Assembly: GCA_000727475.1 (NCBI GenBank)
Contig: KL647309.1
Location: 1,247,820 to 1,311,819, forward strand
Source: Sarcocystis neurona
Taxonomy: Eukaryota; Apicomplexa; Conoidasida; Eucoccidiorida; Sarcocystidae
Direction: 5' to 3'
Length of the DNA stretch: 64,000 bases
Of the stretch, positions 55,560-64,000 are shown piece after piece. A model generated the notes under the pieces. It saw nothing but the letters and a program-made list of their open reading frames with translations, had not been told where the DNA came from and searched no databases. The position numbers and the translations under genes were made by a program. Numbering within the stretch: the stretch's first letter is position 1; every line of letters begins with the position of its first letter.

Positions 55560-56588
55560 TTAGATGTATACCCGGGCATATTTCCTTCCTTCGCACAGGA
55601 CTCTTTCTCTGCGTGAACTGACGCTTGTGTAAGAGTTCTTGTTCGGTATTTCCCTCTCTCGCAGCCTCCTCTGCGCCTTGAAAACTCTAGCGGATATCTG
55701 TCCCTCTCTGTCCTTGCCGTAGTTAACAGCCCTCTCAATCTCTCTGTCTCTGGCGACGCGTATATTCTCGACGTGTTTCTCTGCTACAAGCCCGCTGCTT
55801 CAGACACATCTTAAGAAGCATTCGACGTGTATGTGTATATGTCCTTTTCTCTCTCCATGTGTACATATACATATATATGTACGTGCGCGTATCTTTACAC
55901 TTGCAAGTCCCTCTACGCATATATTTCCACATGCTTCTAAAGTTATCATCGAACTTGCAGGTCCCACTCATGTATCTCTCTCTCTATATGTATATATATG
56001 TATGGTGTGCGTAGCTCTAACCTGTACAGATGAGCTGCGTGTGCCGGGGATAGAGAGAGAAGAGCGCGGGTCGCATGCGACGGGTCCTTGCGGGGGGTAT
56101 CGTACTGGCGCAGTGTCCCTGCCGTGTAGCAGCCACGCACGTCCTGCCCGTGCCAGTACGTGCATGTGTCTTCGCTCTTGAGGGAAGCCCTGCCCTTGCG
56201 ACGTCGATAAAATACGTGTGCGGGAAGTTTGGTCGGCGGGACGACACGCAGGACAGCAACGTGGGAAGTCTGTTGGTTCTTCTGTGCAGAAAAAGAGAAG
56301 AGAGGGGGGAAAGGGGAGATAGAGGAAGAAAGTGAGGAAAACAGAGAAAAGAGAGAGAAGGGAAGAGGAAAGTAGAGTAGGATATGAAAGGGAAGGAGAA
56401 GGAGCAAGAAAGAGACAAAACGGCAAGACTGGGCTTTTTATCGATGTGCCTACCACGTGCACATATGAACTTCCGTACGCATGAGACGCCGCATGCACAG
56501 CAGTGACCGCAGCTCTGCTCTCTACACTTACTTGTTGTGGGCACTTTTTCTTCATCAGGCTTCACGCGTGTGCTAGAGAGGAATGCAT
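55560..56588 (-). CDS. 3' exons of a gene encoding a basic C-terminus, unknown
   Basis: Exon 56532-56588 reads AFLSSTRVKPDEEKVPTT and ends at a perfect GTAAGT donor. Exon 56022-56281 follows an extremely pyrimidine-rich tract ending ctttttctgcacag. It reads KNQQTSHVAVLRVVPPTKLP, AHVFYRRRKGRASLKSEDTC, TYWHGQDVRGCYTAGTLRQY, to a CAG|GTTAGA donor in phase 2. Terminal exon 55560-55731 starts in phase 2 (GAGAG acceptor) and reads AVNYGKDREGQISARVFKAQ, RRLREREIPNKNSYTSVSSR, ending EGRKYARVYI and a TAA. The last two exons join cleanly. The first is out of phase with the second by one step, so a further exon is likely between them. Basic, Arg-rich composition could suit an RNA- or ribosome-associated protein; no family is assigned. 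The 55130-55560 stretch holds only alternating-base DNA. Confidence 0.6.
56290..56425 (-). promoter_or_regulatory. very long polypyrimidine tract at a 3' splice site
   Basis: On minus about 135 nt upstream of the acceptor at 56282-56283 are almost wholly C/T (ctctctcttttctctgtttt and similar). It precedes the 56022-56281 exon. Confidence 0.7.
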
Positions 56589-57072
56589 CTACCAAAGCTG
56601 GCGAATGTAGTATCTACGCCTGTCTGCTTTGTTGCGTACGTCCGCCCGCGGGGAAGTAAAGACAACATGCGTAGATGCCAGCCCGTCGCCTCCAAGTGTT
56701 GTTGACGCGTCTGTGGATATACAGAGAGCGCCAGTAAATGTGGAGACTACGTACCTGTGTGTACCTACGCGTCGTCTACGTCTGCAAGTGTGTGAGTAGC
56801 AATATATTTGTAAACGTAGCTACGGCAGAAGCCGATACATACGCGTAGAAATATCCGCATGCACCACCTCCTCTCCCTACGGAGACTACGCGTCTGCGTC
56901 GTCTACGGTGGGAGCCCGTGGCGGGAAATGCATGGCGAGCTGCGGGTACCTCTGCTACCCCGACGACAATACGTCTGTGTGAAAATTGAAGCGACTATAT
57001 AGAGGCGTGTGTATATGTGTGGAGACGAGACCCTGCGGCCTTGTTGTCTCTCCCTGGTGCGTCTGTGCATGT

Positions 57073-57429
57073 ATGCGACCAGACGTAGACACGCTCATGC
57101 AGAACCTTCCCGCAGATATTCATGTGGACGCCGTTTCGTCGAGAGATAAAAAGAAGTATCGAACGGCGCACGTGTCTGCCGAAGAGGTCCACGTGGTTGT
57201 TGTTGTTGTTGCTGTGGAGGTTTTGATCTGCTTGTGTCTAGCGAAGCATAGAACTGTCGCTTCGACGTCAGCGAAGAAGAAACGCATGCGCGTTGCATAC
57301 CGGAAGACATACGTGGGGAGAGAGAAAAAGACGGAGAGAGATGAAAAGGAGGGGGCGAACATCATTTTTGAGTACCAAGAGAAAACACATGGACAGCCGT
57401 GGGCGCATGCGGATCTGGTGCGTCGATAG
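57073..57429 (+). CDS. hypothetical protein, 118 residues
   Basis: An ATG-started plus frame begins MRPDVDTLMQNLPADIHVDA, continues VSSRDKKKYRTAHVSAEE, then a Val/Leu-rich hydrophobic stretch (HVVVVVVAVEVLICLCL), then basic sequence (KKKRMRVAYRKTYVGREKKT). It ends EYQEKTHGQPWAHADLVRR. The hydrophobic stretch is encoded by a gttgttgtt run and is flanked by gtccac and tgtctag, so it could be a 54-nt intron instead. A minus frame through the same DNA is open but less protein-like. No family is recognised. Between 56600 and 57000 no exon was supported. Confidence 0.35.
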   Translation: MRPDVDTLMQNLPADIHVDAVSSRDKKKYRTAHVSAEEVHVVVVVVAVEVLICLCLAKHRTVASTSAKKKRMRVAYRKTYVGREKKTERDEKEGANIIFEYQEKTHGQPWAHADLVRR

Positions 57430-58019
57430 AGACTCAAGTGTCTTGGGGGCCGCCGCAGCAGCAAGTTTTTGACGAGCAAATATGTGGAGGCTCTGAGAAG
57501 ATTCGGCAGCAGCAGCAGCTGCCGGTCTGACCGTCGTTTCCTTCCCTATTCTTACTGATGCATGCGTTCCCTTTTCCGCCCGACGCATGCGTCTTTTTCC
57601 CCTTCCCGCTAGAAGACGCGTGCGCGTGGATGTGTGGACTCCATAGGACGAAGAAGAGAGACAGAGAGAGAGAAGAAGAAAGGTCTACGAATATCGGTGC
57701 ATTTGTCCCGTACGACAGTTGGCACACTTTTCTTGTACAAATATTGATATGTGATTTCCTTGTTCTTTTACCCCTCCCTTCTTGAACTTGGTCTCCCGGT
57801 GCATCGTTCTCGTAAGTTGTCACTATAATGTGTTTGTTCCTCTGTTTTTGCCCTCTTTTAGTGCCTGCGCTACACGCGTCTCTGGATGCAACCAGGATAT
57901 ACCTGCCTTTGCCTGACGTGGAGAAGGGTTTCTCCTCCTGTCTCCGCAGCTGACGCATGCATATTTTCTCCCCGCCAGAGTATCTCTGTGTGTGCATGTG
58001 TGTGGGGATTTGGCTCTTT

Positions 58020-58247
58020 GCGACTTGGCACGTGCAGCACGAGGCAGCGGCCGGGCAGCCGCGTTCCTCCCAGGAACGCAACCGCGGCAGTCGATATTTG
58101 CCCGTCTCTCTCTGTGAAACTCCTGCGTTTCCCTGCGTCTGCCAAGGACGCAGATCTCTCTTCGCTCAGCAGCACAAAGTACCACCGGCACGAAGGTAGC
58201 AACGCAGTCCAGTTGCTTCCGACGTGCCCGAAGGCGCAGTCCGCCAT
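58020..58247 (-). CDS. first exon of a minus-strand gene, unknown
   Basis: ATG at 58247 starts MADCAFGHVGSNWTALLPSC, continuing RWYFVLLSEERSASLADAGK and GQISTAAVAFLGGTRLPGRC, then LVLHVPSRK, with several GT sites near the end that could be the donor. A plus frame in the same DNA is also open. Downstream minus islands at 57740-57960 may be later exons but are not resolved. Confidence 0.35.
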
Positions 58248-58249
58248 CT

Positions 58250-58690
58250 GTTCCGCCTTCCTCTTCTTCTTCTGCGACTCTTCCCCTCCTCGCGGGGGGG
58301 CTTCTCACCTTCTCCGCGACCTCTGCTGTCTTCTCTGCGCTCTATCAGAAGCCATCACTTTCCTTTCTTCTTCTCCGCTTCTTCTCTTTCGTTTCTGCTG
58401 ATCTTCTTCTCCCCCTCTTCTTCGTCCCCCTCGTCTTTTTCTTTTGCTGCTGCTCCTCTCGTCTCTTCTCTTCTTTTCCTCCCCCGTTTCTCTCTTCTCC
58501 TCCTGCCCCTCCTCTTCGTCTTTTCTTCTCCTCCTTTCTTCCGTCTCAACTTTTGCTTCTTCTCCCCCTCCTCGTCCGTCCCGTCTTCCTCTTCTTCTTT
58601 TCCCGCTATTCCTCTCTTCTCTTCCTCTTCTCCTCTTCGTCCGCTCCTTCATCTTCGTTGACCTTCTTCTTTTTCTTCTGTCCACCCTCT
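58250..58690 (+). repeat. CT-rich tract (purine-rich on minus)
   Basis: About 440 bp of degenerate tcttc/cctcc sequence. On minus it translates to Arg/Lys/Glu. It is not treated as coding. Confidence 0.75.
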
Positions 58691-58709
58691 GTCTCTTCCA
58701 CTCGAGAGG

Positions 58710-59100
58710 GTGTGTGAAGGGTTGGTCTTTTCCGCTGCAAGAAGCAAAAAGTGTCGAAGAGAGACGGAGAAGACCGAAAGTCCCCTCGCCGAGGCGAACG
58801 AGAGGGGAGAGGGGTGCACGCCAGACATACAGCCCTCGGACAGTAGCCGTGCCAAAAGAAGAGAAAAAGAAGAAGAAAAGCAGGTGGAAGAGAAGTCCAC
58901 AGAAAAGGAAGAAACGAAAAAGAAGGAAAAGGAAAAGAAGAAGCGTGGGGGAGACGACGCGGCGTGGGAAGGCGACCGACGCAAATGCCCCAGCAAGCTA
59001 CACAGAGCCAATGAGACGACTGTGCCGATGATAATGAAGAAAAAGAAGAAGAGGACTAAGCAGCACTCCGAAGAGAAGAAGTCGCTTTGTGTGCAAGCCC
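58710..59100 (+). CDS. Lys/Glu-rich hypothetical frame
   Basis: A plus frame contains KKCRRETEKTESPLAEANER, DIQPSDSSRAKRREKEEEKQ and a Lys/Glu run, then DDAAWEGDRRKCPSKLHRAN. Composition is that of a charged, disordered nuclear or nucleolar protein. The purine-rich strand makes a second plus frame (Arg/Lys-rich) equally long. No start or splice site was confirmed, so the frame choice is weak. Confidence 0.25.
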
Positions 59101-59364
59101 AGGCGTCACCTTCTTTTCTCTTCTGCGCCGCTTGTCTCGCTTGCCTCTCTGCATGCGGCTCTTCTGCGTTCGGCTTTCCCGCACCTTTCTTTGGAAATCT
59201 GCCTGGCCTGGTTTCCCCGCTGACTCTTCGGTTTTCTTCTCCCTTTCCGAAGTGTCTCCTTCTTTCTTGGCAGGCTCCTCCCCGCAAAGACGCCGCAGGA
59301 CGCACGAGCGCAGAAAAAAGTGCTTCTCTCTTTTTTGCCTAACTTCCTTTGCATTCCCAGACAT
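59056..59364 (-). CDS. small Lys/Arg/Glu-rich hypothetical protein
   Basis: A 102-codon ATG-started minus frame begins MSGNAKEVRQKREKHFFLRS and contains CGEEPAKKEGDTSEREKKTE, KPGQADFQRKVRESRTQKS and REKKVTPGLAHKATSSLRSA before the stop. It converges on the plus-strand charged frame at 58710-59100. A second minus frame is also open over much of the span. No family is recognised. Confidence 0.3.
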   Translation of the reverse strand: MSGNAKEVRQKREKHFFLRSCVLRRLCGEEPAKKEGDTSEREKKTEESAGKPGQADFQRKVRESRTQKSRMQRGKRDKRRRREKKVTPGLAHKATSSLRSAA

Positions 59365-59799
59365 CCCTTTTCCCCATTCTCTTCCGGTGTTCCTCTTTTC
59401 TTCCTGTTGCTTCTCCTACGCCTTCTTTGCCACGACGCCGAGTCGAGCCATACATTCTTCTCCTCAACAAAAGACGTGGCAACCGGTCAACTAGGAGTGC
59501 TGACCCCACACGAACATGTGACGGAGGACAGATATGCATTTCTAGTCCTGTCTTACATGCGTGGGTATTCACGCGTGCGTATTTGCTTGTGTAAATCTAC
59601 AGATATGCAGAGACGAAAAAAAGGGACGGGGAAGAAATGAAAGAGGAGAAAGTGCAACAGGAGGCACGCGTCTCTGTGCCTTCGTAGAAAGGAAAGGAGA
59701 CAAAAAGAGACAGAGAGAACAAGGACCCCAGGACATGGCACAAATCTACCTATCCCTCCCATATATATCTAGTGAGGGAGGTACGCACGTATGTGTACA

Positions 59800-60235
59800 G
59801 GTATGTATATATGTATATATGTGTACGTATGCGTGTGTATCTATATATATGTGTATATATTGATGTGTATACGTATGTATATGTACGTCTGTCTACGTGT
59901 GTCTGCACACGTATGCGTGTATATGTATGCCTGTACATGTGTGTCGGTATATGTGTGTCTGTATATATGTGCCTGTATACGTACATTTGTATACGTATGC
60001 GTCTATATGTATATCTGTATATGTATACCTATATACGCATGTCTGTATGTGTGTGCCTATATATGTACATTTGCATACGTATGCGTCTATATGTATGTCT
60101 GTCTATGTATACCTATATGTGTATGCCTGCGTATGTGTGCCTGTATACGTGTATATATATATATATATACATACGCGTGTACACATATGTATGGACGTAT
60201 GTATGTGTATATATACGTAACTATACAGGTGTGTG
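59800..60235 (+). repeat. alternating-base minisatellite, 86-bp higher-order unit
   Basis: Short tgtctgtatatgtatgcctg-type subunits repeat. A longer block beginning gtacattt(g/t) and running through acgtatgcgtctatatgtat to cctatat occurs at about 59980 and again 86 bp later. Confidence 0.7.
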
Positions 60236-60418
60236 CCTCTCTGGGTAACTGTGCCTCTATGTGTGGATGTCTACAGGCGTGTGTAGGTGCATGCGTGCCT
60301 CTCTGTCTGTTTCTCGGCGTAGGCGTGTAGCAATTTCTTCACAGGTACATGCGTTCTTGTGTGTATTTCTTCTTCTTTATATGAATGCGTGCGTCTGTTT
60401 CTGTCTCTTTCTCACCAG

Positions 60419-60616
60419 TCCGAGGTGCTAAAGGTGAGCAAACAAAAGGAGACCTTTTTTGTTTGCCTCCTCGAAAAACGAGAAATTTATTCTCCACTCA
60501 TCAAAGAAGCATTTCCTCGTGTCCTTGGCAGCCATCGGCAGGACCGAAGAAAGTGCGCGAACGGCGCGAAAGCGAGAGAAGAGGGAAAAGAAGAAGAAGA
60601 AAGGGAAAAAAGATAA
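60419..60616 (+). CDS. terminal exon with Lys/Glu-rich end
   Basis: After a textbook acceptor (tttctgtctctttctcaccag, AG at 60417-60418) 66 codons including the stop read SEVLKVSKQKETFFVCLLEK, REIYSPLIKEAFPRVLGSHR, QDRRKCANGAKAREEGKEEE, then EREKR. An internal AAG|GTGAGC at 60433-60434 could be a donor that would shorten the exon to five codons; the protein-like continuation argues against exclusive use of it. Two other plus frames over the purine-rich end are open. No family is recognised. Confidence 0.5.
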   Translation, partial: SEVLKVSKQKETFFVCLLEKREIYSPLIKEAFPRVLGSHRQDRRKCANGAKAREEGKEEEEREKR

Positions 60617-60701
60617 TAGGGGAAGAGAAACGAGAGAAGAAAAGTGGAATTTCCATTAATTCCGTCCTCTTCTCCTCAAAAGTGTAGTAGACTTTTCTCC
60701 T

Positions 60702-61162
60702 CTACAGAGGGTCGCGCGGAAGAAGATGCTTCTCCGGTCGGGTCGCGTTACACCTCAGCAGCCACCGCTTTGATCCACCACCTGCCACTTTCTTTTTGCT
60801 GTCTACTTGTTTTTTAAAACTTTGTAAGACGGACCCTACTTTTCTCTTCCTCGTTTCTTCCTTTTCAAGTAGTAAACGTCTGCAGATTTCCCTCACTTGT
60901 CTATATCTGGGCGACGCTTATACATCAATGTATATATACATACATATAAAAGTGATATAAATACTTCTTCTAGATGCTGTTAATATATACATGTATATGA
61001 CTGGGTGATGCGCATCTATAAACTTCTATATGTATATATATGTATATTGAATACAAGTTTACATATATATATATATAGACAGGTACACAGATACATACGT
61101 ATAAATATTCGCCTCTACCATTAGGCTCTCCTGGTGTCAGACACGTAAAGAACGGCCGCCTG
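60702..61162 (-). CDS. last two exons of a minus-strand gene, basic C-terminus
   Basis: Exon 61119-61162 reads RRPFFTCLTPGEPN and ends at a GTAGAG donor in phase 1. Terminal exon 60702-60895 begins in phase 1 after an AG at 60896-60897 and reads VREICRRLLLEKEETRKRKV, GSVLQSFKKQVDSKKKVAGG, GSKRWLLRCNATRPEKHLLP, then RDPL and stop. The phases agree exactly. The C-terminus is Lys/Arg-rich with an amphipathic helix; a nucleic-acid-associated role is possible but not shown. Further upstream exons must lie in the alternating-base DNA above 61200; an island at 61225-61275 reads better on plus (YGHVEKKSKATLSYLPPQ). Confidence 0.5.
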
Positions 61163-61937
61163 CTGTCCACGTACACATGCAGATGCACGTACATACACAC
61201 ATATATATGTAAGTGGGAGTCTACGGACATGTGGAGAAGAAGTCAAAAGCTACCCTTTCTTATCTTCCCCCACAGTGTGTGTGCCTACGAACACAGGCAT
61301 TTACATATTTGCATACACAAGTACATATGTGTACCTATATATACATATATATATGTCTATCTATCTACAAGTCTATCTCTATATAGAGATATAGATATAT
61401 ATATATATATGTATATGTACTATATATATGTATATAGTACATATGCCTATATATATATATGTGCATATGTGTAGACATATGAGTATACAAATAATGCATT
61501 CCGCCATCTCTCTCTGCATAATCAGATTCCTCAGCTTTGCACATTAATATATACACACACATACGCACATAACGAAGGAGACGTATCTTTACATATATAT
61601 ATATATACATATATATATGTATTTGTACTTCTTAGTATGTAAATATAAACATATATATATAGAGAGGAGCCTGCGAGGTAGAGAGTTGTCATTTGTTAAG
61701 GTGTGCGGACCTCTTCTTTTTCCTGTTGCGCTCCGGCGTCAACAGGTAGATACCTGTCCACTCATTCTTCACGAGTATCACCCACGTGCGTGTATGTAGA
61801 CCGTCTCAATACAAGTATGTGTCGCCGAGGTTAGGGAGACAGTCATCCGCCTCACACGTGTGTGTGTGTATTTGTATATGTGTGGGTGGGTGGGTCGGGG
61901 GGGGAGTGGGTGTTGATATAGTCGTCGTCTTTTATAG

Positions 61938-62117
61938 GCTGGACGGGCTTGTTCAGCGCATGCCCGCCCGCGCACCGTGGAGAAGAAAAAAAGGAGAAGA
62001 AAAGTGCGGGAATGCGACAATTTTGCTGACATTGACGAGGCGCGAATATACACGAAGAAGTGGCTGTGGGAAGGAGAGAAGTTCTTTGACCTTGACTTCG
62101 TTGACCTATATATATGA
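61938..62117 (+). CDS. terminal or internal exon ending WLWEGEKFFDLD
   Basis: After tcgtcttttatag (AG at 61936-61937) 60 codons including a stop read AGRACSAHARPRTVEKKKRR, RKVRECDNFADIDEARIYTK, KWLWEGEKFFDLDFVDLYI. A GTTGACC near 62098 could be a donor, making this internal. The two other plus frames are less protein-like, though one is open. The last 15-17 codons are copied three more times downstream (62119-62330). No family is recognised. Confidence 0.5.
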   Translation, partial: AGRACSAHARPRTVEKKKRRRKVRECDNFADIDEARIYTKKWLWEGEKFFDLDFVDLYI

Positions 62118-62330
62118 TGGCTGTGGGGATGGCAAAAGGTTCGTCGGCCTTGTATCTGTTGATGTATATAAATATACACACACACATATACAGGTAAGTG
62201 GCTGTGGGAAGGAGGGGAGTTCTTCGACTTTGACTGTGCATCTATATATATACACATACATGTGTACACACTTATACGTATGTAAGCGGCTGTGGGAAAG
62301 CGGAGAGTTGTTCGACCTTGACCGTCTATC
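62055..62330 (+). repeat. exon-end copies, four iterations
   Basis: The block aagtggctgtgggaaggaga and its continuation gaagttctttgaccttgac (62055-62096) recur at about 62119-62160, 62196-62245 and 62283-62330. Readings are KWLWEGEKFFDLD, a degraded copy, KWLWEGGEFFDFD and KRLWESGELFDLD. Copies 3 and 4 are preceded by taag. Confidence 0.75.
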
Positions 62331-62339
62331 TCTTCCTAT

Positions 62340-64000
62340 GTATACATACATATACATATATATGTATGCAGGGATGCGGCTCAGACTTCAGCGTGCGCAC
62401 ACGAGGCGAGGCGTTTAGCTGTCTGCGCAGGTCCAGGTCCCTGGTCGTTCGCAAGAAGGAAAGTAGCAGAAAACATGTCGACAAATCCACGTGCACGTGT
62501 GTGACCGCACACACATATGTGTAGGTGAAAAATATTCACATACATATATATATTGAAGCAGGTAGATGCCAGTATGTACTTATATACCGTCCAGGACAGC
62601 TGGCTACCTGTACCCATGTCTACGTACATATGTATATATATACGTGTGTGCGTGTGTATCTATCTTTCTACGTCCTCGCCCACAAACACACAGACAAAGA
62701 TACACATAGACAAATTCGTGTGTCCTGTGCATGCGGGTGTCCAGTTGCTGTGGACACGTGTATATACACTTTGAAAAGAAAGACATGTGGTGGATATCTG
62801 CGCGTGGCTATTTCCCGGTGGCTTATAAGAAGATTGACTTGTATGTGTGTGTAGCAGCACGCGATTCCACGTCAGTTTGTCCGGTAGAAGTGTCGGTTTC
62901 CTTTCGAGTTCTACACAGAGACGTGCGCACATATGTCTGGTAGGTAGACACATCCTCTACACAAATATAGACGGACTACAGAAGAGCCCCGTCCTTCCAT
63001 GTATATATGTGTAAAGGGGAGACCGACGCCGTCGCGTTGACACATATAAATTGGTGTGCATTGTAGCAGCCCATGCAACCTGCGCACCTGACTGGCTACA
63101 CATATATACATATATGTATATATATATGGACATACATGTACAGTCATACACATATATATATACGGACATACGTACACGTGTAGATATACATAAGAAGGGA
63201 GAGAATAGAGAGGGGAAAAACAGCTCAGGAAAGAAACGGCAGAAGGCAGAGGATGACAGCTACAAACAACGACTTGTGCTCCACAGAGAGAAGAAACGTC
63301 TGAGCTGCAGCGCGTGATGGGAAGCGGGCGAGGAATCCGCCTTCGCTTCTCGCGTCTCCCTTCTCAATCTCCGCCAGCAAAAAAGAGACTCGCTGCCATC
63401 GTGTCCTCCGAAGTTTCCCCTCTCCTCCTTTTCCACAACAGTAGCTTCTCCTTGACTCATGCACACGCCCACACATGCTCACCCGGACGTACATGCAACA
63501 GCGTCTACATATATATACATAGTAATGTGTGTATATACATACATATACGTGTGCGTACATATATATGTGAGCAAATAAATCTGCAATTGTCTATGCAAGC
63601 ACGTGATTGTCGGCTCCTAATTTTGAAGTATCTCTAGCAAAGATAAAAGGGTCACATATATATATGTGATGTGCCACACAGACAGATACGCACGTATATA
63701 TATACGTGTATATATATGCGTACATTTGTATTCATACATATATAGATGTGTAGTTATCAATGTTCGGTCTCACACACACATACATATACACATATATACG
63801 TAAATATAAATATATATACATATCTAGCTCTATCTCTCTCACACAAACATATATGCAGGTATATACATATATATATATATATATAGGTGAAGACGCGCAC
63901 ATGCGTCCTCTCTCTCTCTGTATCACTATGTGTGTACGCTTATATATATATGTGTACATATTTATATGTATGAATAAGTGTATATGTGCATAAATTATAT
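62340..64000. other. alternating-base DNA, no exon fixed
   Basis: Islands at 62370-62480, 62780-62940, 63040-63090 and 63210-63450 break the TATA/TGTA alternation and are open on one or both strands (for example minus LLAEIEKGDARSEGGFLARF near 63310-63400). No island has convincing splice borders at both ends. Confidence 0.5.

Noticed and set aside
58175..58247. NWTALLPSCRWYF resembling the start of GPI-transamidase/legumain-type domains
   Set aside because: The expected NYRH and catalytic His/Cys motifs do not follow in any frame nearby; similarity is too short.
1..64000. rRNA genes, telomeric repeats, CRISPR arrays, transposase or integrase genes
   Set aside because: Looked for on both strands by eye; none seen.

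Overview
The window looks like nuclear DNA of a coccidian apicomplexan, most probably Eimeria. The argument is compositional: long GCA/CAG/AGC runs give poly-Ala, poly-Gln and poly-Ser, exons are short with GT-AG borders and polypyrimidine tracts, and repeat-dense and repeat-poor stretches alternate. No rRNA, convincing tRNA, CRISPR array, bacterial operon or telomere repeat was seen. Because repeats leave all six frames open, genes were called only where peptide character, splice signals and phase agree; all joins are inference.

Layout. 1-9.4 kb: alternating purine-pyrimidine DNA (TATA/TGTA/CACG) with small minus-strand exons, including a TPR-like pair (2714-2930) and three phase-matched exons of a possible 2OG-Fe(II) oxygenase (7578-8367). 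An assembly gap lies in (TA)n at 5887-6216. 10-13 kb: repeat-poor DNA. 12.4-17 kb: a CAG-rich minus-strand gene, divergent from a plus-strand RS-domain gene (17177-20766). 20.8-27 kb: alternating-base and CT-rich DNA. 27.6-33.8 kb: short plus-strand exons. 34-37.2 kb: tandem repeats, then a gene interrupted by 14-23 nt GT...AG palindromic segments. 38.2-42.8 kb: a very large seipin homologue on minus. 45.6-49.9 kb: a minus gene starting with a signal or anchor segment, divergent from an RRM gene (49971-55127) whose RRM is split by a 2.9 kb intron holding an antisense reading frame. 55.5-64 kb: terminal exons of several genes in alternating-base DNA.

The genes form no single pathway. The recognisable ones point to lipid-droplet/ER biology (seipin), RNA processing (RS and RRM proteins) and a possible dioxygenase. 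The most unusual signals are the ultra-short palindromic intron-like elements (36692-37100, relatives at 16210 and 19861-20100) and duplicated 3' exon ends or 5' splice sites downstream of exons (2237-2735, 29585-29815, 62055-62330).
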